From the NCBI RefSeq assembly GCF_000368925.1, contig NZ_KB849755.1, forward strand, positions 401,639-465,638: a DNA stretch of 64,000 nucleotides, in the 5' to 3' direction. This DNA is from Acinetobacter bereziniae LMG 1003 = CIP 70.12. GTDB taxonomy: Bacteria > Pseudomonadota > Gammaproteobacteria > Pseudomonadales > Moraxellaceae. Of this stretch, positions 19,885-27,287 are shown piece after piece. Position numbers and translations under genes: made by a program. Positions within the stretch are counted from its first letter, which is position 1, and each line of letters starts with the position of its first letter. The notes below the pieces were generated by a model. That model had not been told where the DNA came from. It was given only the letters and a program-made list of their open reading frames with translations, and made no database searches.

Positions 19885-21081
19885 TTAAACTGACTCGCCA
19901 ACAACAATCAATCCATCTTGATCATCTAAAAAGTTTAGCTCAACCAATCTAGCAATATCACGATAAAAAGTACGTTCTGTTTTACCTGTATATAAAACTT
20001 GGATTTGTGGTATTCGATATAACTCAGCTTGGTTTAAAAACTTTTTCGTTTGTCCTGTTACAAACATAATTGTTTGAATTAAATTAAATTGTCTATCTGA
20101 GATCCGTTTACTAAATTTGGCATCATTTAAAGCTGTTTGATACAACAAAAAGCCGATTAATCCATTACTTTGATCATGTAAATTATTAATGGTCTCGAAC
20201 ATCCCTTTTAGCACAAACTCAATAAAAGATTGATTGGCTGAAGATTCCTTTCTATCAGCAGCTTTTCGACATGCATTAAACAAAGCAAAATACTCATGAA
20301 TATTGATTTGATAATATGCCCATATCGCTGACGAACTAAATCGGTAGCCTGATTGTTCAAGCAGTAACATTTCAATTAAACGTCCTGTTCGTCCGTTACC
20401 ATCCCAAAATGGATGAATCAATTCAAAGTAATAATGTGCTAAACAAGCACGGATAATAGCGGGCTGATTAATCACATTCGGGCTATTTAACCATTCAATC
20501 CAAGCTATTATAAGATACTCAATATCTTCAATACATTTTGGTGGACGATATGTACCACCATGTTCGCTATTACCTACCACTGTTTTTTGGTTAGGTTGAT
20601 TATTCCTAAATTGCCCTGCTGGATTATGTTGTTCTTCTAGATTTTGCGATACCAGGCTATGTAACTTAATGACGGACATTAAGGATATACTTTGACCCTC
20701 TTTAGGTTGTAATTTTTTTTGACTGAACTGTTTGATCCAATCTATTGCCTCTTTAAGATTGGTGAGACGACGCTCCTCGGTCTTTTGTATTGTCTTAGGA
20801 TCTAGTCTTAAAATTTCCTTCGTCTCTTGCTCTGTAAATTGACCACCTTCAATGGTATTTGTACTATAAATACTACTCGCTAAAACCTTTTCTTGTACTT
20901 GATCTATAATTTGAGGCAAACTTGGCATTTTATTAAATCTATTCTGTGCATCGTTTACACGATCAAGCATAGGTGTAACCTGCTCTAAGTCAAACCCAAG
21001 CTGAAAGGTAAAAGAGCCGGACTTGTACGTCATGACTCTTAAAGTTGTGTCATCTAGCCAAACTTTACTTTGATCAGGCAT
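19885..21081 (-). CDS. Fic-domain protein (class II AMPylase-like) with C-terminal winged helix
   Basis: A 398-residue protein of the Fic/DOC superfamily, which usually transfers AMP to a hydroxyl group of target proteins. The complete catalytic motif HPFWDGNGRTGR is present, with His223. The self-inhibitory motif [ST]xxxE[GN] is N-terminal (TNTIEG, Glu78), which makes it class II. An N-terminal Fic_N region precedes it, and residues ~320-390 look like a winged helix (SDRQFNLIQTIMFVTGQTKK, RIPQIQVLYTGKTERTFYRD), as in many stand-alone Fic regulators. It is monocistronic, lies between two CRISPR arrays of the same type, and has iterated upstream boxes that its winged helix might bind. The target is unknown. 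Confidence 0.88.
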   Translation of the reverse strand: MPDQSKVWLDDTTLRVMTYKSGSFTFQLGFDLEQVTPMLDRVNDAQNRFNKMPSLPQIIDQVQEKVLASSIYSTNTIEGGQFTEQETKEILRLDPKTIQKTEERRLTNLKEAIDWIKQFSQKKLQPKEGQSISLMSVIKLHSLVSQNLEEQHNPAGQFRNNQPNQKTVVGNSEHGGTYRPPKCIEDIEYLIIAWIEWLNSPNVINQPAIIRACLAHYYFELIHPFWDGNGRTGRLIEMLLLEQSGYRFSSSAIWAYYQINIHEYFALFNACRKAADRKESSANQSFIEFVLKGMFETINNLHDQSNGLIGFLLYQTALNDAKFSKRISDRQFNLIQTIMFVTGQTKKFLNQAELYRIPQIQVLYTGKTERTFYRDIARLVELNFLDDQDGLIVVGESV

Positions 21082-21083
21082 TT

Positions 21084-21192
21084 TGTCAATTTTTTTGTCA
21101 AATAAAATGTCAAAACATTATTATTATAAATCATAAATTTAGTCAAATTTTAATTGTAATAATGTCAAAGATTATGTCACTCATTTTGTCAA
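21084..21192 (-). promoter_or_regulatory. Seven helically phased TTTGACA boxes upstream of fic
   Basis: On the plus strand TGTCAA (or one-base variants) occurs with its first base at 21084, 21096, 21108, 21141 (AGTCAA), 21163, 21175 (TGTCAC) and 21187. The steps are 12, 12, 33, 22, 12 and 12 bp, all close to whole helical turns, so the boxes share one face of the DNA. The first box ends directly before the Fic ATG. On the minus strand each reads TTGACA, which also resembles a -35 element. The pattern suggests cooperative binding of a regulator, possibly Fic itself through its winged helix. Confidence 0.6.
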
Positions 21193-21277
21193 ATTTTGTT
21201 TTAAATATAATATCGAAATTTTTCAATTGATTAGACTTTTCCAGTCACATTAAACCTATATCCAATTAATTTTAAGT

Positions 21278-21414
21278 TCGTTAAGTTACCTATACAGTAG
21301 TGAACTTCTCCAATCATCTTGTGCTGTTGCATTACCATTTCTAAGCTACCTATACGGTAGTGAACGAGTATTACGAGTTATCAAACTATTCGCACATTTT
21401 CTAAGCTACCTATA
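21278..21414 (-). CRISPR. Second type I-F CRISPR array, truncated in its third repeat
   Basis: Repeats at 21278-21305 (degenerate: TCGTTAAGTTACC), 21338-21365 (TTTCTAAGCTACC ... ACGGTAGTGAAC) and 21398-21414, which stops after TTTCTAAGCTACCTATA. Spacers 21306-21337 and 21366-21397 are both 32 bp. The repeat and orientation are the same as in the first array, and the degenerate copy is again at the left, so this is a separate array with its own leader-distal end. After 21414 the sequence changes directly into the coding region of a DUF3631 gene: the repeat lacks its last 11 bp (CGGTAGTGAAC), and the leader is gone. Confidence 0.9.
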
Positions 21415-21935
21415 AGGGTATCTGGTAAGTGCCCGATACCACTTATTGCTTTTGCACCCCAGACATTAAATTTTTTAGGTTCGTGATTGTCACCAACAGT
21501 ACGAATGACATAAGAACTACGTCTGCCATGTCCAGCATTTAATATTCCTCTTAAATCCTCACTATCTTTTATGAAAGAATCAGCTTCATCAATCAATAAT
21601 GTTGGCGTCCATTTTTCGATACTCCTAAATAATGCTGCGGCAGTTATATTGGAAGTAGGCATGGGGCGTTTTACAAGTTCGCTAATCACATTCAAGAATT
21701 GTGTTTTACCACAACGTTTTTCGGGTGCAGTAATGCAGGCTATAGGGGAAATTTCCATGGCATCTAAGGTGATAAGGGATTTCACATGCTGTTTAAAAGA
21801 GCCATTGAAAGTACGGGCTTTTGTTTTACAATTGGAACTTTCACAGAAAGTTTGAAAAGTTAAGTTATCCGTAGAACTTAGTAAACTGAGCATTTCCTGA
21901 CTCTGTTCTAGATTGATTTGTTCTAAATTTTGCAT
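21381..21935 (-). pseudogene. DUF3631 (P4-like primase/helicase) protein, 3'-truncated into a CRISPR repeat
   Basis: The frame of 184 residues carries the ATPase core of DUF3631 proteins found in phage satellites and integrative elements: Walker A in APEKRCGKTQ, TSNITAAALFRSIEKW, Walker B in TLLIDEADSF, then GHGRRSSYVIRTVGDNHEPK and AISGIGHLPDTL. After GHLPDTL (codon ~174) the family sequence ends and the last codons are read from the CRISPR repeat and spacer, stopping at 21381. The arginine-finger/C-terminal part is missing. The start has a good GAGGAG site. It is the last surviving gene of the element that begins at the integrase. Probably inactive. Confidence 0.82.
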
Positions 21936-21949
21936 AAAAGCTCCTCATC

Positions 21950-21969
21950 TCGCCATATCTCTATGGCGA
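21950..21969 (-). promoter_or_regulatory. Perfect 8-bp inverted repeat before the DUF3631 gene
   Basis: TCGCCATA and TATGGCGA flank a 4-bp centre, 14 bp upstream of the DUF3631 start codon and just before its GAGGAG site. It could be an operator for the AlpA-like protein encoded in the same element, or an RNA hairpin controlling translation. Confidence 0.4.
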
Positions 21970-21999
21970 AAGGTCTGAGTTAGTTCTTTACTCGTGATT

Positions 22000-22371
22000 T
22001 TAAATAGGTGGTTTATTCAGTTTGATATAATTATAATTTCTTACAGTCGTTATGAAATTGTCTATAAAAATTTTAATATCTTCTTCATCTGTAGGGCGAA
22101 TTTCACATCCCAAAATTTCTATTCTTTTATAAATACTTAATTCTAAAACTCTATAAAAGTTTGAATATATTTGGGAAAGTTGATCGCCGATAGATGGGTC
22201 CGTTGATAAAATTTTGATTGTCTCATTTGCATAAATAATTGAGAGTTTTCTGATAAAATCAATATTTTGATCGCAATCATTTAGGTAATTTAATACCAAA
22301 CAATTCTCTTTTAAATAGCTATATATTTTCGAAAAATATTTTCGAAAAAGTTTTTGATCATTTAGGTTCAT
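22000..22371 (-). CDS. Hypothetical protein of an integrative element
   Basis: A 123-residue, Ile/Asn/Lys-rich, probably all-helical soluble protein that I do not recognise. Its start overlaps the stop of the AlpA-like gene by 4 bp (ATGA), so the two are translationally coupled. Small helical proteins between AlpA and the primase are common in P4-like satellites, but no function follows from that. Confidence 0.65.
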   Translation of the reverse strand: MNLNDQKLFRKYFSKIYSYLKENCLVLNYLNDCDQNIDFIRKLSIIYANETIKILSTDPSIGDQLSQIYSNFYRVLELSIYKRIEILGCEIRPTDEEDIKIFIDNFITTVRNYNYIKLNKPPI

Positions 22372-22589
22372 GTCGATACTCCTTGATTTTGTGAAGCTTT
22401 ACTTTTTGCCCATATTTGTAATTCTGCATAAAGTAAATAAACATTAGACTGTTTTGAGTTACCATCTTTAATAACACAAGCAGCTAACTCTGGATCTCTG
22501 GAAATGAGCTCGTAAAGCCCCTGTCTTGATAAATCAAGAATGCGACAAGCCTCATTAAATGAGATGCGGATTGGGGGGAGTTTGTTCAT
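22368..22589 (-). CDS. AlpA-like helix-turn-helix regulator
   Basis: From the ATG at 22589 the protein has 73 residues; the CAGGAATAAAT ribosome site before it decides this start over the upstream in-frame codon at 22631. The core ISFNEACRILDLSRQGLYEL is the MerR-like winged-helix DNA-binding motif of AlpA/excisionase proteins, which activate the integrase gene or assist excision in P4-like elements. It overlaps the following gene by 4 bp. Its place in the element and its size fit this role. Confidence 0.75.
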   Translation of the reverse strand: MNKLPPIRISFNEACRILDLSRQGLYELISRDPELAACVIKDGNSKQSNVYLLYAELQIWAKSKASQNQGVST

Positions 22590-22758
22590 ATTTATTCCTG
22601 TATAAGTAATGGTATAAAAAACCATAAACACATCTTTAAATAAATTTTTTTTTAATTCTTATAATTAGAATTTTATTTTTTATAATTATAATTTTATCCA
22701 CTCAATTTACTGATAAATATAACATTAAATATTTAAAAATAATCGAGATATAATTTAT

Positions 22759-23601
22759 TTAGTTTTTAAACCATTTCGCTACAGTTTGATCACTTGGAAA
22801 ATCGTCAGGAAGATGCTGTCCTTTGCCTCTGAGTAGCTTCTCAATATTCGACTTAACCCCATGAGGTCTTTTTGTATTTAAAAGAACAGATTCTGCAATT
22901 TTTTTTAGAAATAGTTTTACTGCTTTTCGCTTCTTTGGAATTTTATCAATTCCATATTTTTTATCGTAAGGTAAAAGTAAATTTAAAGCGTTAAAAATTG
23001 CAGTTATTGTACCAATTTCCCTTGCACTAAGTGATTCATCTGTCTCATTTTTATTTAACTTAAAACGACTATAAGTCTTAAAAAAATTTGCCGTTTCTGT
23101 ATTGTTTGCATAAAAAAATTGCTTGGTATACCAGTATAAACCACTTATAAAAATATCTATTTTTTCAAAAACATCATCTTCGGAAGACTTTGTATTTAAA
23201 CTAATTTCTTTTATAAATTTATCAAAAGAAATTGCATTTCGTCCCTTACAATCACTATCAATGATTTCGAACTTCTTCAAAATTCCTTTTTCTTGTAATT
23301 GGAAAACAGCTTCAATTAAACTTTCCTTATAATTCATATTACTTTCTCTATTTATAAATGCTTGTTCTAGTCCCAATGCATCCAAAATACTTATTTCGTT
23401 AAAACATAAATACGAGTTTTGAATTAGATTGATTTGTTCATCAATAGTATACAAAACAACAGAATTATCACAACTTTCACGAATAATAAAATCAATATAA
23501 TTACTTGATATAATTAACTTATTTACAACCCCTTCCTTTAATGGGAAATACACATATTCAGAAAATTGCATAACAGTCTTCTTAGAAGTATAAATAGGCA
23601 A
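22759..23601 (-). CDS. Hypothetical protein of an integrative element
   Basis: A 280-residue protein (from a TTG at 23601 with a strong GGAGG 8 nt upstream; the ATG at 23571, MQFSEY, is an alternative). It is rich in Ile, Lys and Asn, with much lower G+C than the core genes, a sign of horizontal transfer. A basic stretch PKKRKAVKLFLKKIAES precedes a C-terminal region ending PSDQTVAKWFKN. I see no catalytic motif or membrane helix. It stands alone between AlpA and the integrase, the position where such elements often carry cargo such as defence genes, but I have no direct evidence for that. Confidence 0.65.
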   Translation of the reverse strand: MPIYTSKKTVMQFSEYVYFPLKEGVVNKLIISSNYIDFIIRESCDNSVVLYTIDEQINLIQNSYLCFNEISILDALGLEQAFINRESNMNYKESLIEAVFQLQEKGILKKFEIIDSDCKGRNAISFDKFIKEISLNTKSSEDDVFEKIDIFISGLYWYTKQFFYANNTETANFFKTYSRFKLNKNETDESLSAREIGTITAIFNALNLLLPYDKKYGIDKIPKKRKAVKLFLKKIAESVLLNTKRPHGVKSNIEKLLRGKGQHLPDDFPSDQTVAKWFKN

Positions 23602-23752
23602 AATTAAAACCTCCAATTAAATCAATCTAAATTTTAATTTATGTTTTATCCAAATGTTAATGTAGCTTGAAGACGAAAATTTTCAATAAAACATATACAC
23701 CGAATATCAATATAAACAAAGATATACCCAAGCTATAATATTGAATAAACTA

Positions 23753-24955
23753 CTATCCATTTGTCATACGATCAATTTCATCTGCCCACCACTGCATCAT
23801 ATCTTTTCGTTCTTCAAAGTGTGCGCCTTTGTCATATACACCTTTAACTCCTTTTTTAAGGTGAGCTAACGTTGCTTCCACTACTTGCTCCTTATCACTG
23901 TATCGATTGTTTAACGCTGTGCTTGCAATATGCCTAAACCCATGGGGGTTCTGCCTACCTTTATATCCTAAACGATTTAGGGCTTGATTAAACGTATTGT
24001 CTGAAACAGGTTCTACCAAACTCCCACGACCTACAAACAATAAATCAGATTCCGTTTTAAACGTGTATAACTCTTTCAGTAAAACTATGGCTTGGTGGGG
24101 TAGTGGCACGGCGTGGGCAATATCCTTTTTCATGATTTCAGCTGGCTTGATCCATACCGCTTGATCGAGATCGAATTGCTCCCAAGTGGCATAACGTAGT
24201 TCAACAGGTCTAGGAAATAATAAGACCAATAATTCCAACCCTATCGCCATGTCTCTTTTAGGATAGGTCCTAATGGCATGGATTAAGGCTGGAAGCTCAT
24301 ACATTTCGACAAACTTCATGTTTCCGCCGTTGTTTTTATCTAAGTGCTTTGTAATCCCTTCCAAAGGGTTGAAAACGATTTTCTCTTGAAACTTTGCCCA
24401 GTCATAGGCATTACGGACGTATGATGTTAATTTTTCCACTTGGGTATAAATACCTAAGTTACGTTGTAAACCTTGAAAAAAATCAAACCACTCTTTAGGT
24501 GATATAGCTGTGAAATCTCTCTCACCAAATACTGGGATGATGTGCCGTTTGATTGATTTAACTGCCTTATCATACGTATCAGCTCCCCAATGAGACCCTT
24601 TTGTATCTAACCAATCGAACATTAAAACCTTAAAACGCTGATTTTCATTTTCTATTTTTTTTTGTTTAACTGATCTGCATGTATTTATTTCTTCGCCATT
24701 TGATAGCTTCTCCAATAACTCACTTGCTTTTTTCCTTGCTAAAGCGCCACTTATGGCTGGATACGCCCCTAAACCCATCCACGACCATTTCCCATCAGTT
24801 TTTTTATATCTTAATTGCCATGATTTTGTACCTTGCTTTTGAACGAGGAAGTACAGCCCAAGACTATCCAATTCCCTATAGTCCTTATCTTCAGGTTCGA
24901 GACTAGCCAAAGTCGTATCTGATAATGGGCGTTTCTTTATTGCTGCTCTTTTCAT
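23753..24955 (-). CDS. Tyrosine-type integrase (P4 family)
   Basis: A 400-residue site-specific recombinase. The N-terminal ~90 residues are the DUF4102 arm-binding domain (LSDTTLASLEPEDKDYRELD, WSWMGLGAYPAISGALARKK). The catalytic domain shows the first Arg in LLFPRPVELRYATWEQFDLD, the HxxR box in HGFRHIASTALNN, a later His in EATLAHLKKG, and the Tyr nucleophile in VKGVYDKGAHFEERKDMM. It is read away from tRNA-Val, whose 3' end is 187 bp upstream, the usual place for the integrase of a tRNA-borne element. The Pro before the first catalytic Arg (FPRP) is within family variation. Confidence 0.9.
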   Translation of the reverse strand: MKRAAIKKRPLSDTTLASLEPEDKDYRELDSLGLYFLVQKQGTKSWQLRYKKTDGKWSWMGLGAYPAISGALARKKASELLEKLSNGEEINTCRSVKQKKIENENQRFKVLMFDWLDTKGSHWGADTYDKAVKSIKRHIIPVFGERDFTAISPKEWFDFFQGLQRNLGIYTQVEKLTSYVRNAYDWAKFQEKIVFNPLEGITKHLDKNNGGNMKFVEMYELPALIHAIRTYPKRDMAIGLELLVLLFPRPVELRYATWEQFDLDQAVWIKPAEIMKKDIAHAVPLPHQAIVLLKELYTFKTESDLLFVGRGSLVEPVSDNTFNQALNRLGYKGRQNPHGFRHIASTALNNRYSDKEQVVEATLAHLKKGVKGVYDKGAHFEERKDMMQWWADEIDRMTNG

Positions 24956-24972
24956 TTTATGTCACAGATATT

Positions 24973-25018
24973 TGTATCATGAGTTCAATTATAAAACCAT
25001 GATACACAGCGTGATACA
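24973..25018. promoter_or_regulatory. Inverted and direct GATACA repeats before the integrase
   Basis: TGTATCATG (24973-24981) and CATGATACA (24998-25006) form a perfect 9-bp inverted repeat with a 16-bp centre; a third half-site GTGATACA follows at 25011-25018. They sit 18-63 bp upstream of the integrase start. Likely roles are integrase arm-type binding sites, or an operator for the element's regulator. Confidence 0.5.
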
Positions 25019-25062
25019 AGAAATTTGATGGTGTATGCTTAGATATGAGGGTATATAATGGC

Positions 25063-25098
25063 ATAAAAAAACCCTAAATCATTATAATTTAGGGTTTT
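25063..25098 (-). terminator. Rho-independent terminator after tRNA-Val
   Basis: AACCCTAAAT and ATTTAGGGTT form a perfect 10-bp stem with a 7-nt loop, followed on the minus strand by a seven-T run. It lies 45 bp past the tRNA 3' end and upstream of the integrase. Confidence 0.85.
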
Positions 25099-25141
25099 AC
25101 ATGCATACAAATATATGTAAGTTTATATGAATTTAATGTCT

Positions 25142-25218
25142 TGGTAGGTATATCCAGACTCGAACTGGAGACCTCTACGATGTCAACGTAGCGCTCTAAC
25201 CAACTGAGCTATACACCT
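25142..25218 (-). tRNA. tRNA-Val (anticodon GAC)
   Basis: The minus strand folds as a full cloverleaf: acceptor AGGTGTA/TATACCT, D-arm with AGCTCAGTTGGTTAGAGC, anticodon stem CTACG/CGTAG around loop TTGACAT (anticodon GAC, valine), and T-arm with GGTTCGAGTC-like TTCGAGT. The CCA end is encoded (25142-25144) after discriminator A. Its 3' half is the probable attachment site of the element to the left; I found no second copy of it in the window. Confidence 0.95.
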
Positions 25219-25262
25219 GAAGTGCTGAGAATATTATTCATTTTTCAGCAATATGACAAGAC

Positions 25263-27278
25263 TTATTTTTTAGCTTTTAACGCATTCGAACACTCTTTAA
25301 GCAATTTCTTAATTTTTTGAATATCTTGTTGATTTTCATTAGCTAAATACGTGATTTTTTGAAAAACTTGATTTGCCTGTTCAAAGGAACTTTTTTCTTC
25401 AACCTGACTTGCTAAACGAGACATCCATTGTTGAAAAGTTTCAAATTGTGCTTTTTGATTTAGCTCAGGTAACTGCTGATTAAATTTAAAAATCAAGCGC
25501 TCGAGTTCAGACATCTGACGCACTCGAAAAAGTTTTGTCACTCCCCAGTAAATCAGTAACAATCCAATTATCCCAAAAATTAAAACTAGTCCATAACTAT
25601 AGATTGAAGTTAGCCCCAGTTTTTTCATCCACCCACTTTGCTTTTCCGCATCATAACCCACGACTTTGCTTTGCCATTGAAAACTTGCGTAGTCACTCCA
25701 GACTCTTAATGTTCTCAATACGGATGAATGCTGAAAACGTAAATTTGAATAAGCTGCATCCCCAAAAAACGCTGCATTGCCATCTATGGTCGTTTGCATT
25801 CCCTGATCTATTCGCATCGGCGCAATGATGGCTGTAGGATCAATTCGACGCCACTGTCCTTGTTGATACACTTCTGCCCATGCATGAGCATCTAACTGAC
25901 GTACTTCCCAACTTTTTCCGTCAGGTGCAAGTTCTCCACCCTGATAGCCTGTGACGACCCTAGCAGGTATTCCGACATAACGCATAAGCAAAACAAAGCT
26001 TGAGGCATAGTGTTCACAGAAACCCTGTTTTGATTGAAATAAAAACTCATCAATTCGGTGATTCCCCAATTTCCCCGGAGCTAGCGTGTAAACAAAATTC
26101 TCTTTTTTATACCAGTTTAGAATATTTTGAATATAGATATCAGGGGTTTCTTGGCTTTGTTGATACATACTCACTGCAAACTTCTGCGCTTGTAGATCAC
26201 GATTTTTAGGATATTTTAGATTATTTTTAAGCATCAATTGTTCAAACGCCGGGGCTTGAACATCCTGTATACGCTGACCAATCCATTGCAATTCGATGGG
26301 TTGTACCCGTTGTACAAGCCGTTTCGGTGTAATAGACCAGTCTTGATGTAGTTCAAAACGTTGTTCTATCGGTATCGATTTTTCTAAACCTGTGATCCAC
26401 TGCTGACTTGGATCACTGGCTAAATATCGATAATGAAATCCATCCACTTGACCTGCTATTTTGGAATAGGATTTGCTCTGCTTATTGGTTAAATCACTTG
26501 TCCAAGTTGTGCCATCATAACGATCCAATACCATCGCTCGCCAATACAACTCATTGCGGCTTGGAAACTGTTTCATGTCTCCAATAATTCGAAAAGCCAA
26601 GGCACTCGATTGCGACAATGATGCAATATCTCCAGGGGACATCCGATCACTCAATCCTGTCACCGCTTGATTATTGGGAATCGGAATTTGCCAAAGTGGA
26701 GGCAAGCGTGGAAAAAACAGAAATAGTAAAATAAAAAAGGGTAAAGCCAAACCAATAACCTTAACGATATGGAATGAGTCGTTTTTAAGAGATTTTAAAA
26801 CAGGTTGTGTAATTTCAAAATTGGCTGTCTGTACGCGGTACAATCCAACCAAGCAACTGATTAAGCAGCACAATACTAAAACAGCCATTGCAAAAGATTG
26901 GCTATGTAAAAATAAACTTGCACCCACAAACAAAGCAAAATTAAACAGGATAATAAAGTCACGTTTAGACTTGGTTTCTAATGCTTTGGCAAATAAGAAT
27001 GTAGAAAGTACGGCAGTTCCAGCTTCTACGCCTAAAAATGTTTGAGTGTGCAGATAGATAATTAATAAGGCAAAAAATGCAAATAATAGCTTCGGCGCTT
27101 GCAACAAAAATCGAGGAACATTGAGTGTTTGATGAGTATTTATTTTATGATAATACCCCCCTAAACCGAGGATATTCACCAAGAACAATATCGACAAGGC
27201 AATTGGCATATAAGCAAGCTGTGCCAACCAAATCAAACTTAAGGCAACTAAAATTGAAACTTGAATTGATCTATTCAT
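25263..27278 (-). CDS. tgpA: TgpA-family membrane transglutaminase-like protein
   Basis: A 671-residue inner-membrane protein from the ATG at 27278, which has GAGGAG 5 nt upstream. Five to six helices (residues ~5-205) are followed by a periplasmic transglutaminase-like domain: the catalytic Cys is in KQGFCEHYASSFVLLMRYVG, the His in VRQLDAHAWAEVY and the Asp in WRRIDPTA. One more helix (~555-575) precedes a cytoplasmic C-terminal tail. TgpA is essential in Pseudomonas aeruginosa, but its substrate is unclear. It is the last gene of the operon moxR-DUF58-tgpA, separated from DUF58 by only a few bases. Confidence 0.87.
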   Translation of the reverse strand: MNRSIQVSILVALSLIWLAQLAYMPIALSILFLVNILGLGGYYHKINTHQTLNVPRFLLQAPKLLFAFFALLIIYLHTQTFLGVEAGTAVLSTFLFAKALETKSKRDFIILFNFALFVGASLFLHSQSFAMAVLVLCCLISCLVGLYRVQTANFEITQPVLKSLKNDSFHIVKVIGLALPFFILLFLFFPRLPPLWQIPIPNNQAVTGLSDRMSPGDIASLSQSSALAFRIIGDMKQFPSRNELYWRAMVLDRYDGTTWTSDLTNKQSKSYSKIAGQVDGFHYRYLASDPSQQWITGLEKSIPIEQRFELHQDWSITPKRLVQRVQPIELQWIGQRIQDVQAPAFEQLMLKNNLKYPKNRDLQAQKFAVSMYQQSQETPDIYIQNILNWYKKENFVYTLAPGKLGNHRIDEFLFQSKQGFCEHYASSFVLLMRYVGIPARVVTGYQGGELAPDGKSWEVRQLDAHAWAEVYQQGQWRRIDPTAIIAPMRIDQGMQTTIDGNAAFFGDAAYSNLRFQHSSVLRTLRVWSDYASFQWQSKVVGYDAEKQSGWMKKLGLTSIYSYGLVLIFGIIGLLLIYWGVTKLFRVRQMSELERLIFKFNQQLPELNQKAQFETFQQWMSRLASQVEEKSSFEQANQVFQKITYLANENQQDIQKIKKLLKECSNALKAKK

Positions 27279-27287
27279 ACCCACTCC

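Noticed and set aside
19274..21397. Self-targeting spacers against the prophage in the window
   Set aside because: Comparing the eight spacers by eye with the prophage and element found no match; a proper search against phage databases was not possible.
19246..21414. CRISPR-associated transposon (type I-F3)
   Set aside because: No tnsA, tnsB, tnsC or tniQ and no cas gene lie near the arrays; the only recombinase is a P4-like tyrosine integrase at tRNA-Val.
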